A stretch of 64,000 bases of DNA, taken from Candidatus Pantoea varia (GTDB lineage Bacteria; Pseudomonadota; Gammaproteobacteria; Enterobacterales; Enterobacteriaceae). The notes under the pieces were generated by a model that saw nothing but the letters and a program-made list of their open reading frames with translations, searched no databases and was not told the DNA's origin. The translations under genes were made by a program, and so were the position numbers. Shown here piece by piece: positions 9,904 to 21,290 of this stretch. The stretch's first letter is position 1. Every line of letters begins with the position of its first letter. Location: contig NZ_FOVG01000001.1 in the NCBI RefSeq assembly GCF_900115075.1, forward strand, positions 186,001 through 250,000, read 5' to 3'.

Positions 9904-11063
9904 GGAATAGCCTGGACCATCATGGGTGAGCCAAGCTGGTTACCGACCAGTTCAGCCAGCATATTGTTCACGCCGTCGCTCATTGGCGTGAAGCGGGTCA
10001 GCGGCGATCGCGTCACCACCACAAAGACCCCCACGTTATGCTGCGGCACCATCGCCATATAGGTGATGAAACCGCCGCCGCCACCGGTTTTCTGAATAAT
10101 GCCTGGGCGGCCATTTTTCGGCCCCATAAAGACCCAGCCCATACCCAGCGCATCCGCTTTACCTGGCACATCCATGCCTTCGACTTTGTTTAGCTGATCG
10201 CGACGATAAATCAGCGTCTGCAGCCGGTCGATCTGTGGCGTGCGATGGTTAACCGAAGAGTTCAGGAACTGCTGCATCCAGCGGCCCATATCATCCGGCG
10301 TCGAGTACACACCGCCGCTGCCAATCGCTGCCAGCGTGTTATTGCACGGACTGGCCCCTTTCTCAGCGACCATCAGGCGTCCACACTGCTCAGGCGACGG
10401 CGTAAAGGTGGTGTCTTTCATGCCGAGCGGCCGGGTAATCAGCTGCTGAAACAGCGCCGGATAGGGTGTGCCAGCGGCGCGCGACAGCGCATCGCTCAGC
10501 AGATCGTAGCCCAGGTTGGAGTAGGCGGCACTGCTGCCCGGAGCCGCTTTAAGGTTAGCGCGCGCCAGCCACGCCCAGCGTTCACTTTTCGTTGGCCAGA
10601 CGAACACCGGACGCTGCGCTTTGCCGCCTGGCTGTTCGCGCGGCAGTCCGCTGGTGTGGGTCGAGAGATTAATCAGGCGAATCGCCTGACCATTGTAAGT
10701 CGGCACGCGTGCTCCCGGCGGCGCATATTTACTCAGGGGATCGTCGAGGCGAATCTGTCCGCGCTCAGCCATCTTCACCATCACTTCACTGGTCATCAGC
10801 TTACTCAATGAGGCGATGCGAATCAGCGAATCTTTCTGCGGACGGACATTGTTGCCGGGACGTGTTTCACCGAAGCTGGCGAACACACGCTGATTGCCAT
10901 CAATCGCCACCAGCGCCATGCCGGTTGCACCACTGCCATAAAAGATATGTTCCGCATAGCGATCAACAATCTGAGAGGCCAGCAGGGGATCGGGCGCGAC
11001 CTGCGCCATGCTTTTTAAAGGAAGCAGTGAAACCATCAGGGCCAGTAAATAGGGTGTGCGCAT
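9900..11063 (-). CDS. ampH: D-alanyl-D-alanine carboxypeptidase/endopeptidase AmpH
   Basis: A 387-residue class C beta-lactamase-like penicillin-binding protein; E. coli AmpH has 385 residues. The ATG at 11063 is chosen over 11117 because it starts directly with a signal peptide (MRTPYLLALMVSLLPLKSMA). The active-site motifs are all present: SxxK in RIASLSKLMTSE, YxN in AAYSNLGYD and KTG in IIQKTGGGGGF. It acts in the periplasm on peptidoglycan cross-links and side chains and is linked in E. coli to recycling and cell shape. In E. coli ampH lies far from ypfG and tktB, so its position here is lineage-specific. It converges on ypfG, sharing stop-codon bases. Confidence 0.93.
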   Translation of the reverse strand: MRTPYLLALMVSLLPLKSMAQVAPDPLLASQIVDRYAEHIFYGSGATGMALVAIDGNQRVFASFGETRPGNNVRPQKDSLIRIASLSKLMTSEVMVKMAERGQIRLDDPLSKYAPPGARVPTYNGQAIRLINLSTHTSGLPREQPGGKAQRPVFVWPTKSERWAWLARANLKAAPGSSAAYSNLGYDLLSDALSRAAGTPYPALFQQLITRPLGMKDTTFTPSPEQCGRLMVAEKGASPCNNTLAAIGSGGVYSTPDDMGRWMQQFLNSSVNHRTPQIDRLQTLIYRRDQLNKVEGMDVPGKADALGMGWVFMGPKNGRPGIIQKTGGGGGFITYMAMVPQHNVGVFVVVTRSPLTRFTPMSDGVNNMLAELVGNQLGSPMMVQAIP

Positions 11064-11290
11064 GTTCAACGGAAGTGGCTTCGCTATAAATATCGGAGAA
11101 AATCTGCCTTCACTCATCAGGATGCACCTGGTCGGCGAGCCGCGTTATCCCGGCAGGAACATCAGCAGGAACGGACGGACAGCCAGTGCACAGACAGCAT
11201 TAAGTATGACGGCTCTATAGTAATCAGTTTGCGCAGGGCGGGAAGAGGGGAATAGAGATATTTTTCTGTTTCAGACTATAAAATGAAATG

Positions 11291-11316
11291 GCCCTTCCCG
11301 GGGAGCCGGGAAGGGC
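11291..11316 (-). terminator. Probable terminator of tktB
   Basis: An 11-bp perfect GC-rich stem (GCCCTTCCCGG with CCGGGAAGGGC) with a 4-nt loop lies 8 bp beyond the tktB stop. On the minus strand it is followed by a T-rich stretch rather than a clean T run. Confidence 0.75.
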
Positions 11317-11323
11317 AGAGACA

Positions 11324-13324
11324 TTAAACTGGCTTGAGTAATGCTTCAGCGTGGCTGACGATATTCTCGACAGTGAAGCCAAACTCGGCGAACAGCTGAC
11401 TGGCCGGTGCTGACTCACCAAAGGTGGTCATACCGACAATCGCGCCATCAAGTCCGACATACTTGAACCAGTAGTCAGCAATACCCGCTTCTACCGCCAC
11501 ACGCGCTTTCACGCCGCTCGGCAGTACGGACTCGCGGTAAGCGGCATCCTGCGCATCGAACAGGTCCGTTGACGGCAGTGAAACCACCCGCACCTTGTGA
11601 CCGCCGGTGGTCAGCTTCTCTGCTGCACCCAGGGTGATCTCAATTTCTGAACCGGTCGCGATCAGAATCACTTCTGGTGTGCCGTCGCAATCTTTCAGCA
11701 CATAGCCGCCGCGTTTGATGTTTTCGATCTGCTCCGGGGTACGCTCCGGCTGCAGCAGATTCTGACGGGAGAGGATCAGCGCAGTCGGGCCGTGATGGCG
11801 TTCGACGGCGGCTTTCCACGCCACGGCCGTTTCCACCTGATCGCACGGACGCCAGACGCTCATGTTTGGCGTCAGACGCAGGCTGGCGATCTGCTCAACC
11901 GGCTGGTGCGTCGGGCCATCTTCGCCCAGACCGATGGAGTCATGGGTGTAGACCAGAATCTGGCGTGCCTTCATCAGCGCCGCCATACGGGCGGCGTTAC
12001 GCGCATATTCGACAAACATCAGGAAAGTCGCGGTGTAGGGGACGAAACCGCCATGGTGCGCGATACCGTTACCAATCGCCGTCATACCGAACTCACGCAC
12101 GCCGTAGTGAATATAGTTACCGGCGGGATCGTCTTTGATCGATTTGGAGCCTGACCAGATAGTGAGGTTACTCGGTGCCAGGTCAGCAGAACCGCCCAGG
12201 AATTCCGGCAGCATTTTACCGTACGCTTCCAGCGAGTTTTGTGACGCTTTACGGCTGGCGATTTTCTGCGGGTTAGCCTGCAACTCCTGAATGAAACGGG
12301 TCGCTTCGGTTTCCCAGTTGGCAGGCATTTCGCCATTCATGCGGCGCTCATACTCTTTTGCCAGCTCAGGATGGGCTTCCTTATAAGCGGCAAATTTTGC
12401 ATCCCAGGCTTTTTCACGTTCAGCACCCGCCGCTTTGGCATCCCATTGCTGATAGATCTCAGCTGGAATTTCAAATGCCGGATAGTTCCAGCCGAGCTGC
12501 TTACGGGTCAGGGCAACTTCCGCCTCACCCAGCGCTGCGCCGTGCGACTCTTCTTTACCGGCTTTGTTCGGGGAACCGAAACCGATAATGGTGCGGCAGA
12601 TAATCAGTGAAGGCTTATCGGTAACGCTCTGCGCTTCTTTGATGGCTTCACGAATCGCATTGGCGTCATGTCCGTCGATGTCGCCAATCACATGCCAGTT
12701 ATAGGACTCAAAGCGTTTGTGAGTGTCGTCGGTAAACCAGCCTTCGGTCTCGCCATCGATTGAAATACCGTTATGGTCGTAGAAGCCGATCAGTTTGCCG
12801 AGACCCAGGGTGCCCGCCAGTGAACAGACTTCGTGCGAGATCCCTTCCATCAGACAGCCATCGCCCATAAACACATAGGTGTGGTGATCGACGATTTCAT
12901 GGTCCGGACGGTTAAACTGTGCGGCCAGCGTGCGTTCTGCAATCGCTAAACCCACGGCGTTTGCCAGTCCCTGACCCAGCGGGCCGGTGGTGGTTTCAAC
13001 GCCAGGTGTGTAGCCGATTTCAGGGTGACCCGGCGTTTTAGAGTGCAGCTGACGGAAATTTTTCAGCTCTTCAATCGGCAGATCATAACCGCTGAGGTGC
13101 AGCAGGCTATAAAGCAGCATCGAGCCGTGGCCGTTGGAGAGGATAAAGCGGTCGCGATCAAGCCAGGCGGGATTGGTCGGATTGTGCTGGAGGAAGTCGC
13201 GCCACAACACTTCGGCGATATCGGCCATACCCATCGGCGCACCGGGGTGGCCTGAGTTTGCCTTCTGGACCGCATCCATGCTCAGTGCACGAATCGCGTT
13301 TGCCAACTCTCTGCGTGAGGACAT
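11324..13324 (-). CDS. tktB: Transketolase (TktB type)
   Basis: A 666-residue thiamine-diphosphate enzyme of the non-oxidative pentose phosphate pathway that moves two-carbon ketol units between sugar phosphates. It starts [36 protein letters not shown], with the substrate-contacting His in SGHPGAPMG. The ThDP/Mg site is [40 protein letters not shown] pyrimidine domain ([18 protein letters not shown]) and a C-terminal domain follow. The ribosome site AAGGGAG precedes the ATG. Its length and position directly after talA match E. coli tktB (667) rather than tktA, hence the symbol. Confidence 0.94.
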   Translation of the reverse strand: MSSRRELANAIRALSMDAVQKANSGHPGAPMGMADIAEVLWRDFLQHNPTNPAWLDRDRFILSNGHGSMLLYSLLHLSGYDLPIEELKNFRQLHSKTPGHPEIGYTPGVETTTGPLGQGLANAVGLAIAERTLAAQFNRPDHEIVDHHTYVFMGDGCLMEGISHEVCSLAGTLGLGKLIGFYDHNGISIDGETEGWFTDDTHKRFESYNWHVIGDIDGHDANAIREAIKEAQSVTDKPSLIICRTIIGFGSPNKAGKEESHGAALGEAEVALTRKQLGWNYPAFEIPAEIYQQWDAKAAGAEREKAWDAKFAAYKEAHPELAKEYERRMNGEMPANWETEATRFIQELQANPQKIASRKASQNSLEAYGKMLPEFLGGSADLAPSNLTIWSGSKSIKDDPAGNYIHYGVREFGMTAIGNGIAHHGGFVPYTATFLMFVEYARNAARMAALMKARQILVYTHDSIGLGEDGPTHQPVEQIASLRLTPNMSVWRPCDQVETAVAWKAAVERHHGPTALILSRQNLLQPERTPEQIENIKRGGYVLKDCDGTPEVILIATGSEIEITLGAAEKLTTGGHKVRVVSLPSTDLFDAQDAAYRESVLPSGVKARVAVEAGIADYWFKYVGLDGAIVGMTTFGESAPASQLFAEFGFTVENIVSHAEALLKPV

Positions 13325-13382
13325 AAAGTTCTCCCTTAATTATGCATCAGGGCGGGAAAGTCCCGCCCGACTAAAATGAACA

Positions 13383-14333
13383 CTACAGGCGTGCGGCGAG
13401 CACATCTTCCAGCTTCTGCTGGTCAACCGCGAACTGGCGGATGCCGTCTGAGAGTTTTTCAACTGCCATCGGATCCTGGTTATGTTCCCAGCGGAATTCC
13501 GCTTCAGAAAGCGGAGACGGCTGATGGAAGCCTTCGGTGGATGGCTCCAGCTTACGCTCCAGCGGCGCATCGCTGTTCTGTAACTCTTCCAGCAGGTTCG
13601 GCGACAGCGTCAGGCGATCGCAGCCTGCCAGCGCCACAATCTGCTCCACTTTACGGAAGCTGGCGCCCATGATAACGGTGCTGTAACGGTGCTTTTTGTA
13701 GTAATCGTAAATGCGACGCACAGATTTCACGCCCGGATCTTCATCCGCCACATAGGGTTCCATTGGCTTGCGTGAGTTGTACCAGTCGTAGATGCGGCCA
13801 ACGAACGGGGAGATCAGGAACACACCCGCTTCGGCACAGGCACGCGCCTGGGCAAAGGAGAACAGCAGTGTCAGGTTGCACTTGATGCCGTTTTTTTCCA
13901 GCTCTTCCGCTGCGCGGATGCCTTCCCAGGTCGAGGCCAGCTTGATCAGCACACGTGAGCGATCGATGCCGTGCTCTTCGTACATGCGAATCAGTTTTTC
14001 TGCTTTGGTGACACACATGCCACGATCGAAGGAGAGGCGCGCATCCACTTCGGTCGAAACACGGCCCGGTATGCTCTTCAGGATCTCCATACCGAGGTTG
14101 ATCGCCACTTTGTCGCTGGCATTAATAATCTGCGTCTCTTTGCTGCCGCCCTGTTTTTTGGCGTACTCAATCGCGTCATCCATCAGGTGTTTATACCCTT
14201 CGAGACCGGACGCTTTCAGAATGAGTGAGGGGTTGGTGGTGGCGTCTTCCGGGTGGTAATTACGAATCGATTCGATATCGCCACTGTCCGCCACCACGGT
14301 GGTGAACTGTTTTAGGGCTTCTAGCTGGTTCAT
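13383..14333 (-). CDS. talA: Transaldolase A
   Basis: A 316-residue class I transaldolase, identical in length to E. coli TalA, that transfers dihydroxyacetone units between sugar phosphates in the pentose phosphate pathway. The Schiff-base Lys lies in [37 protein letters not shown] near the N-terminus and [29 protein letters not shown] are the usual barrel motifs. It is followed after 58 bp by tktB, so the two form a transaldolase-transketolase operon as in E. coli, where this pair responds to stationary phase. Confidence 0.95.
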   Translation of the reverse strand: MNQLEALKQFTTVVADSGDIESIRNYHPEDATTNPSLILKASGLEGYKHLMDDAIEYAKKQGGSKETQIINASDKVAINLGMEILKSIPGRVSTEVDARLSFDRGMCVTKAEKLIRMYEEHGIDRSRVLIKLASTWEGIRAAEELEKNGIKCNLTLLFSFAQARACAEAGVFLISPFVGRIYDWYNSRKPMEPYVADEDPGVKSVRRIYDYYKKHRYSTVIMGASFRKVEQIVALAGCDRLTLSPNLLEELQNSDAPLERKLEPSTEGFHQPSPLSEAEFRWEHNQDPMAVEKLSDGIRQFAVDQQKLEDVLAARL

Positions 14334-14679
14334 CTCTAAACTCCTTGAAAAGAAAAATGAAAGCGAACAGGGGGCACCTCAGGCCTCGCAGCCGGTCTGT
14401 GGCATGTTCTGCTACCGGTAACGCGAACCCATAACATTGCAACAGAGACTTTATGATGGAAATGCGGTTTCTCTGATTGTTGCGCTGCGAGGCGGTGCGA
14501 AGGAGCCGTCATGCGGTATTTACCGTGGGGTGCGCCATATTCCATCCATAAGCATAGCAGTCAGGAGGAATGACGCAGGCCACACTGTGGCAATCTGTGC
14601 CCTGTAAAAAAGAAGAGGCCGATCAGGCGAGAGGGAAGCGCAGCGCGGGTTGCGGCCCGCGCTGCAGTCGCAGAAGCAA
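14334..14679. other. Intergenic region between talA and hemF
   Basis: These 346 bp hold the upstream region of talA and the tail of hemF transcription. No convincing protein-coding frame is seen. Near the hemF end is a 10-bp perfect GC-rich hairpin, listed separately. I could not pick a talA promoter with confidence. Confidence 0.6.
14640..14665 (-). terminator. Hairpin behind hemF, possible terminator
   Basis: GCAGCGCGGG and CCCGCGCTGC enclose a 6-nt loop, 14 bp after the hemF stop on the minus strand. A T-rich stretch follows only some 30 bp further on, so termination efficiency is uncertain. Confidence 0.5.
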
Positions 14680-15612
<933 letters not shown>

Positions 15613-15694
15613 TCAAAGTCTGACGCGATTATACGCAAAACCGCGCCGCTTGCATGGGTACGGCGCGTCGCACGGCGGAAACCCGTTTCCCGCA

Positions 15695-16540
15695 TCAGGC
15701 GTTGCGGCGGTCAAACTCATCAAAGTAATTGACGATGCCGCTGGCAATTGCAGAGGCAATTTTCTGGCGAAACGCGGTGGTGCCAAGCAGCTGCTCTTCG
15801 CGTGGATTGGTAATAAAGGAGGTTTCGACCAGCACCGAAGGGATCGACGGTGACTTGAGCACCGCGAAGGCCGCCTGCTCGGTGTGCTGGCTGTGCAGAT
15901 GATGTACCGGGCGGATCTGGTCCAGCACGTGCTTGCCCAGCGTCAGGCTGTTTTTGATGGTGTCGGTCTGCACCAGGTCAAAGAGGATCTGCTGCAGATA
16001 GTGATCCTGCTGCTGCGCTTTTACGCCGCCCAGTTTATCTGCATCATTCTCGCGCTGTGACAGGTAACGCGCCATCGAGCTGCTGGCACCACGATTAGAG
16101 AGCGCAAATACCGAAGCTCCGCTGGCATCGGGACTGGTAAAGCCGTCGGCATGGATCGACATAAAGAGATCGGCACCGTGCTGATGAGCGATCTCCACCC
16201 GCTGGTAGAGTGGAATAAAGTGGTCGCTGTCGCGGGTCAGGCGCACTTCAATGCGCGGATGGCTCTGCAACTGGCGCTGCACGTTGCCCGCGATTTCCAG
16301 CACGATGTGTTTCTCTTCAGAACCCTCTTCGCCAACGGCACCGGAGTCGATGCCACCGTGGCCGGGATCGATCATCACGATACGTTTGCCGTTTTTCGCT
16401 GGCGGAGCAGGGCGGGTATGAGGATTTGCCCCGGTAAGGGCCTTTTCTTTAGCCTGAACCGCGCGCGGCGATAAAATGGCCAGCGCCAGCCCGGAAAGCA
16501 GTAACTGGCGACGATGAATCAAACGTTTAAGCAGGTGCAT
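15695..16540 (-). CDS. amiA: N-acetylmuramoyl-L-alanine amidase AmiA
   Basis: A 281-residue zinc amidase (Amidase_3) that cleaves peptide stems from septal peptidoglycan; E. coli AmiA has 289. The N-terminus MHLLKRLIHRRQLLLSGLALAILSPRAVQA is a twin-arginine (Tat) signal with the RR pair at residues 10-11, matching Tat export of AmiA. Zinc and catalytic residues sit in MIDPGHGGIDSGAVG (His), the following EEKHIVLEIA (Glu), MSIHADGF (His) and VLVETSFITNPREE (catalytic Glu). A helical regulatory segment near SSMARYLSQRENDADKLGG is the one that EnvC-type activators displace in relatives. Confidence 0.94.
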   Translation of the reverse strand: MHLLKRLIHRRQLLLSGLALAILSPRAVQAKEKALTGANPHTRPAPPAKNGKRIVMIDPGHGGIDSGAVGEEGSEEKHIVLEIAGNVQRQLQSHPRIEVRLTRDSDHFIPLYQRVEIAHQHGADLFMSIHADGFTSPDASGASVFALSNRGASSSMARYLSQRENDADKLGGVKAQQQDHYLQQILFDLVQTDTIKNSLTLGKHVLDQIRPVHHLHSQHTEQAAFAVLKSPSIPSVLVETSFITNPREEQLLGTTAFRQKIASAIASGIVNYFDEFDRRNA

Positions 16541-16747
16541 GTGCGGGTCCGGTAACAGGAATCTTGCCGGTGTTATAGCCTAAGCCTCTGCTGCCTGCGA
16601 TCACAGAAACATTTCAGGGCATTACTTTGTATTGCAGGTCGCGAACAGAAAATTTGCGCTTTTTTATTTGTCGCCCGTCATGGAGGGTTGCGTGCAGCAG
16701 AGAATGCGTGATAATCAGCAAATTGTGCTTATTTGCAGGTAAAGACG

Positions 16748-17173
16748 ATGGAAATCCGCGCCTTCCGCCAGGAAGATTTTGAAGAAGTGATCACCCTATG
16801 GGAACGTTGCGATTTGTTACGGCCATGGAACGATCCGGAGCTGGATATCGAACGCAAAATGAATCACGACCCCGATCTCTTTCTGGTCGCTGAAGTGGGC
16901 GGCGTGGTCGTCGGTACGCTGATGGGCGGTTATGATGGTCATCGCGGCGCGGCTTATTATCTGGCGGTGCATCCTGACTATCAGGGACGCGGCTTTGCTA
17001 ATGCGCTGATGAATCGTCTGGAGAAAAAGCTGATCGCGCGGGGTTGTCCGAAACTGCATCTGATGATCCGTGAAGAGAACGATCAGGTGGTGGCGTTCTA
17101 TGAGAAGCTCGATTATGAGCCAGTCGATGTGCTGCTGTTTGGTAAGCGTCTGATCGAAGATCGTGAATACTAA
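16748..17173 (+). CDS. ypeA: YpeA-like GNAT acetyltransferase
   Basis: A 141-residue single-domain GNAT acetyltransferase. The ATG at 16748 gives [30 protein letters not shown], matching E. coli YpeA; the upstream start at 16733 adds only five residues. The acetyl-CoA pyrophosphate loop is the [19 protein letters not shown] stretch (Q/RxxGxG/A form). The substrate is unknown. Its end overlaps the start of yfeZ by 11 bp, so the two are translationally linked. Confidence 0.9.
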   Translation: MEIRAFRQEDFEEVITLWERCDLLRPWNDPELDIERKMNHDPDLFLVAEVGGVVVGTLMGGYDGHRGAAYYLAVHPDYQGRGFANALMNRLEKKLIARGCPKLHLMIREENDQVVAFYEKLDYEPVDVLLFGKRLIEDREY

Positions 17174-17630
17174 TCCGTTGCCTGGCTATCAGCCGGATGA
17201 GTATGACGCCAGAGGGCAGCTACGGCTGCCGTTTCTTTTTTGGCTGATCCTGTTACTTCAGGCGCGGACCTGGCTGTTGCTGGTTATGGCCGGGGCGTCA
17301 CGGCAGCAGGGCAACGATCTGCTGGCGCTGTTCTATCCGGATCGGCAGGCGTTCTGGGTTGGCCTGGCGCTGGGTTTACCGGCGCTGGCGGGCCTGCTGC
17401 TGACCGGGTATCGCACGCGTCTGCCGCGACTCTGGCAAGCCTGGCGTAGCGTACTGGCGCTGTCGCTGCTGATCAACCTGCTATGGCAGGGCTGGCAGTT
17501 TGTGCAGGGCGATCTGCTCAGTTCACCGTTGCCCTTGCTGCTGACGCTGTTCGACCTGCTGGCGCTGATCTGGCTGCAGTTCAATCGCCGCTGTCGCGAC
17601 TGCTTTCTGCCCGAACATCATCTCAACTAA
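17163..17630 (+). CDS. yfeZ: YfeZ-like inner-membrane protein (DUF2919)
   Basis: A 155-residue membrane protein with about four TM segments (near residues 23-43, 64-83, 94-112 and 121-140). The likely start is the GTG at 17163, which overlaps the ypeA end by 11 bp. The N-terminal [23 protein letters not shown] and the C-terminal [14 protein letters not shown] are typical of the DUF2919/YfeZ family. Its function is not known. It sits between ypeA and yfeY as in E. coli. Confidence 0.85.
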   Translation: MNTNPLPGYQPDEYDARGQLRLPFLFWLILLLQARTWLLLVMAGASRQQGNDLLALFYPDRQAFWVGLALGLPALAGLLLTGYRTRLPRLWQAWRSVLALSLLINLLWQGWQFVQGDLLSSPLPLLLTLFDLLALIWLQFNRRCRDCFLPEHHLN

Positions 17631-17695
17631 ACTTTTTGTCGCTTTGCGACTCCAATCAGTTCCGCCTTTCCGGCATCGCATTTACAGGAGTTCTC

Positions 17696-18313
17696 ATGAA
17701 AGCTGTTCGTTCCACGCTACTGATCGCCGCAGTTGTACTGAGCGGCTGTGCCAGTTCGGGTTCCGGCGCTGACAGCAGCCAGCAGGCAAGCTGGTGGAAT
17801 CCGCTGACTTATCACTGGTCTTCGGCGCTGCCGTGGAACTGGTTCGGTTCCACGCTGACCGCGACTGAACAGGGTGTGGGTGGGTTAACCGCCTCGACTG
17901 CCATGAAAGAGGACGCGATTAAGGACGGACTGAACGGTGACTATACCTTACGTCAGGGCATGCGCAGTCAGAACGGCCAGGTGATCGCTTTCTGGCAGGC
18001 GCTGAATGACGGCAAGGTTAAGCTGGTGGTGTACGGGCAGTCGCAGGTCGACCGTATTGAGGTCATGGACAGCGCGATTGCCAGCACTGACGGCAGCAAA
18101 GTGGGTGATGCCTTTAGTAATAAGTTCAGCAAAGCCTTCGACAATTGCACCTTAGCCAGCGGCACCGATGCACGTGACGTGGCGTGCCGTGCGCCTGGCA
18201 GTCAGCATCTGACTTATGTCTATCATGGCGACTGGCACGGGCCGGAAGGATTGATGCCTTCTGACGATACCCTGAAAAACTGGAAAATCAGCAAGATTGT
18301 CTGGCAGCGTTAA
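17696..18313 (+). CDS. yfeY: YfeY-like lipoprotein (RpoE-regulated family)
   Basis: A 205-residue lipoprotein. The start at 17696 follows CAGGAG and gives a signal peptide ending in the lipobox VLSGC (Cys at about residue 17), so the mature protein is acylated. The body contains NPLTYHWSSALPWNWFGSTLTATEQGVGGLTASTAMKEDAIKDGLNGDY and ends PEGLMPSDDTLKNWKISKIVWQR, nearly identical in form to E. coli YfeY. In E. coli this gene belongs to the sigma-E regulon; I did not identify a sigma-E promoter here. Function unknown, probably in the envelope. Confidence 0.88.
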   Translation: MKAVRSTLLIAAVVLSGCASSGSGADSSQQASWWNPLTYHWSSALPWNWFGSTLTATEQGVGGLTASTAMKEDAIKDGLNGDYTLRQGMRSQNGQVIAFWQALNDGKVKLVVYGQSQVDRIEVMDSAIASTDGSKVGDAFSNKFSKAFDNCTLASGTDARDVACRAPGSQHLTYVYHGDWHGPEGLMPSDDTLKNWKISKIVWQR

Positions 18314-18322
18314 GCCTGCCTT

Positions 18323-18354
18323 ATCAGCGCGCCGCCCGTCTGGCGGCCGCTGAT
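18323..18354 (+). terminator. Hairpin behind yfeY
   Basis: A 13-bp GC-rich stem with one bulge and a 5-nt loop begins 10 bp after the yfeY stop. No T run follows, so Rho-independent termination would be weak. Confidence 0.45.
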
Positions 18355-18565
18355 CCTCCCAAACCCCTGCCAGCCCACGCGGCACGCGGCTTCATCTCCC
18401 CATCGGCTTTTGCTGATTTCTGCATAAAGTCTGCCGCCGTCTTATGCTTTTTTCGACTTTGAAATCATCAAACGATATATAAAACCGTTACTGGTTTTCA
18501 CTGAGTTATAAATAAACTGGTGCCTCAGCGGGTGAGATCCGCATCAAACTTTTTCAGGGTGCTAA

Positions 18566-19582
18566 ATGACATTACAAGCGATGAAAAAAATCGTGAGCGG
18601 TATCGCGTTGTCGCTGAGCCTGGCCGGCGCAGCCAATGCCACTGAACTGCTTAATAGCTCTTACGATGTGTCGCGGGAGTTGTTTGTTGCCCTGAATGCT
18701 CCATTTGTTAAACAGTGGGATGCCAGCCATCCTGGCGATCCCCTGACCATCAGGATGTCGCACGCCGGTTCATCGAAGCAGGCGCTGGCTATTCTGCAGG
18801 GGCTGCGCGCGGATGTGGTTACCTACAATCAGGTTACGGATGTGCAGGTGCTGCACGATAAAGGCAACCTGATTGCCGCAGACTGGAAAAGCCGCCTGCC
18901 GAACAACAGCTCGCCTTTCTACTCCACCATGGCCTTTCTGGTGCGCAAAGGAAATCCAAAGCAGATTCACGACTGGTCAGATCTGACCCGCAGCGATGTG
19001 AAGCTGATTTTCCCGAACCCGAAAACGTCCGGTAATGGCCGCTACACCTATCTGGCCGCCTGGGGCGCAGCGGACAAAGCCGATGGCGGCGATCAGGCCA
19101 AAACTCAGGCCTTTATGACTCAGTTCCTGAAAAACGTGGAAGTGTTTGATACCGGTGGTCGTGGCGCGACGACGACCTTTGCTGAGCGCGGTCTGGGCGA
19201 TGTACTGATTAGCTTTGAGTCGGAAGTGAATAACATCCGCAATCAGTACGGCAAAGATGAATATGAAGTCGTGGTGCCGAAAACCAATATTCTGGCGGAG
19301 TTTCCGGTGGCGTGGGTGGATAAGAACGTCGCCACCAACAAAACCGCAGAGGCGGCCAGCGCATACCTGAACTATCTCTACAGCCCTGAAGCGCAGAATA
19401 TTATTACGCACTACTACTATCGCGTGAATAATCCACAGCTGATGGCCGCGCAGAAAGATCGCTTCCCGCAGACCAGCCTGTTCCGGGTGGAAGATGCCTT
19501 TGGCGGCTGGGACAAGGTGATGAAGACGCACTTTGTCAGCGGCGGTGAGCTTGATAAATTGTTAGCGGCGGGGCGCGGATAA
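18566..19582 (+). CDS. cysP: Thiosulfate/sulfate-binding periplasmic protein CysP
   Basis: A 338-residue periplasmic binding protein that captures thiosulfate and sulfate for the CysUWA importer. The start may be 18566 (behind CAGGGTG) or the ATG at 18581; both lead into a signal peptide [20 protein letters not shown]. The mature region begins [19 protein letters not shown] and carries [53 protein letters not shown] and [25 protein letters not shown], all classic for CysP. It is first in cysPUWAM; the 252-bp upstream region should hold the CysB-dependent promoter, but CysB sites are too loose to mark by eye. Confidence 0.95.
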   Translation: MTLQAMKKIVSGIALSLSLAGAANATELLNSSYDVSRELFVALNAPFVKQWDASHPGDPLTIRMSHAGSSKQALAILQGLRADVVTYNQVTDVQVLHDKGNLIAADWKSRLPNNSSPFYSTMAFLVRKGNPKQIHDWSDLTRSDVKLIFPNPKTSGNGRYTYLAAWGAADKADGGDQAKTQAFMTQFLKNVEVFDTGGRGATTTFAERGLGDVLISFESEVNNIRNQYGKDEYEVVVPKTNILAEFPVAWVDKNVATNKTAEAASAYLNYLYSPEAQNIITHYYYRVNNPQLMAAQKDRFPQTSLFRVEDAFGGWDKVMKTHFVSGGELDKLLAAGRG

Positions 19583-20415
19583 TGTTTGCAGCCAGCCAGA
19601 AACGTGTGTTGCCCGGCTTTGGTCTCAGCCTCGGCACCAGCCTGCTCTTTACCTGCCTGATTCTGCTGCTGCCGATCAGCGCGGTGATCATGCAGCTTTC
19701 CCAGATGACGCTGCAGCAGTACTGGGATGTGGTGACCAATCCGCAGCTGATTGCCGCTTATAAAGTGACGCTGCTCTCTGCCGGTGTCGCATCTCTTTTT
19801 AATGCGGTGTTCGGCATGTTGATGGCATGGATTCTGACCCGATATCGCTTTCCGGGCCGGGCACTGCTGGATGGTCTGATGGATCTGCCGTTTGCCCTGC
19901 CAACGGCGGTAGCGGGTCTGACCCTGGCCGGACTCTTTTCGGTCAACGGCTGGTACGGACAGTGGTTCGCTCATTTCGACATTAAAATCTCCTACACATG
20001 GATAGGTATCGCCATTGCTATGGCCTTCACCAGCATTCCGTTTGTGGTGCGTACCGTGCAGCCGGTGCTGGAAGAGTTAGGCCCGGAATATGAAGAGGCG
20101 GCCGAAACGCTGGGAGCCACGCCATGGCAGAGCTTCCGCCGTGTTGTGCTGCCGGAAGTGGCACCTGCGCTGCTGGCTGGCACCGCGCTCTCGTTTACCC
20201 GCAGCCTGGGTGAGTTTGGTGCGGTGATCTTTATTGCCGGTAATATCGCCTGGAAAACCGAAGTCACCTCGCTGATGATTTTTGTCCGACTGCAGGAGTT
20301 CGACTATCCGGCGGCCAGCGCTATCGCCTCGGTAATCCTGGCGGCCTCGCTGATTCTGTTATTCGCGATTAACACATTACAGAGCCGCTTTGGCCGTCGT
20401 CTGGGAGGTCACTAA
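19582..20415 (+). CDS. cysU: Sulfate/thiosulfate ABC permease subunit CysU (CysT)
   Basis: A 277-residue inner-membrane permease with six predicted TM segments. The EAA loop that contacts CysA reads EEAAETLGATPWQSFRRVVLPEVAPALLAG. LPFALPTAVAGLTLAGLFSVNGWYGQW is typical of CysT. Its ATG at 19582 shares the final base region of the cysP stop and its stop overlaps the cysW start, so translation of the operon is coupled. Confidence 0.95.
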   Translation: MFAASQKRVLPGFGLSLGTSLLFTCLILLLPISAVIMQLSQMTLQQYWDVVTNPQLIAAYKVTLLSAGVASLFNAVFGMLMAWILTRYRFPGRALLDGLMDLPFALPTAVAGLTLAGLFSVNGWYGQWFAHFDIKISYTWIGIAIAMAFTSIPFVVRTVQPVLEELGPEYEEAAETLGATPWQSFRRVVLPEVAPALLAGTALSFTRSLGEFGAVIFIAGNIAWKTEVTSLMIFVRLQEFDYPAASAIASVILAASLILLFAINTLQSRFGRRLGGH

Positions 20416-21290
20416 TGGCTGAGGTTTCACAGCTTAATCACGCAGCGCGTCAGCCTGTGAACTGGGGCAAGTGGCTGCTGATTGGCATCGGCACACTCAT
20501 CTCGATTCTGCTGCTGGTGGTGCCGATGGCCTCCATCTTCTGGGAAGCGTTGAATCAGGGGCTGATTGTTGCGCTCAGCAATCTGGCCGATCCGGACATG
20601 CTGCACGCCATCTGGCTGACGGTGATGGTGGCGCTAATTACTGTTCCGGTGAACCTGGTGTTCGGCACGCTGCTCGCCTGGCTGGTGACGCGCTTTACCT
20701 TCCCCGGTCGTCAGCTGCTGCTGACGCTGTTCGATATTCCTTTTGCCGTGTCACCAGTCGTGGCCGGTCTGATGTATCTGCTGTTCTGGGGCGTTAATGG
20801 CCCGGCGGGCGGCTGGCTTGATGCGCATAACATCCAGATTATGTTTGCCTGGCCCGGCATGGTGCTGGCGACAGTGTTTGTGACCTGTCCGTTTGTGGTG
20901 CGCGAACTGGTCCCGGTCATGCTGAGTCAGGGCAGTCACGAAGATGAAGCGGCGGTGCTGTTAGGCGCTTCCGGCTGGCAGATGTTCCGTCGTGTGACGC
21001 TGCCGAACATTCGCTGGGCGCTGCTCTATGGCATCGTCCTGACCAACGCCCGTGCGATTGGTGAATTTGGTGCGGTTTCGGTGGTATCGGGATCGATTCG
21101 CGGTGAGACCTATACGCTCCCGCTTCAGGTTGAATTATTGCATCAGGACTACAACACCGTTGGCGCGTTCACCGCAGCGGCTCTGTTAACCCTGATGGCA
21201 ATCGTCACGCTGTTTCTGAAAAGCATTGTGCAGTGGCGTTTAGAGCAACAGCACAAACGCCTGCAACAGGAGGGAAATCATGAGCATTGA
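20415..21290 (+). CDS. cysW: Sulfate/thiosulfate ABC permease subunit CysW
   Basis: A 291-residue inner-membrane permease that pairs with CysU. The EAA loop is [59 protein letters not shown] and [30 protein letters not shown] are diagnostic of CysW. The gene overlaps cysU by one base and cysA by 11 bp. Confidence 0.95.
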   Translation: MAEVSQLNHAARQPVNWGKWLLIGIGTLISILLLVVPMASIFWEALNQGLIVALSNLADPDMLHAIWLTVMVALITVPVNLVFGTLLAWLVTRFTFPGRQLLLTLFDIPFAVSPVVAGLMYLLFWGVNGPAGGWLDAHNIQIMFAWPGMVLATVFVTCPFVVRELVPVMLSQGSHEDEAAVLLGASGWQMFRRVTLPNIRWALLYGIVLTNARAIGEFGAVSVVSGSIRGETYTLPLQVELLHQDYNTVGAFTAAALLTLMAIVTLFLKSIVQWRLEQQHKRLQQEGNHEH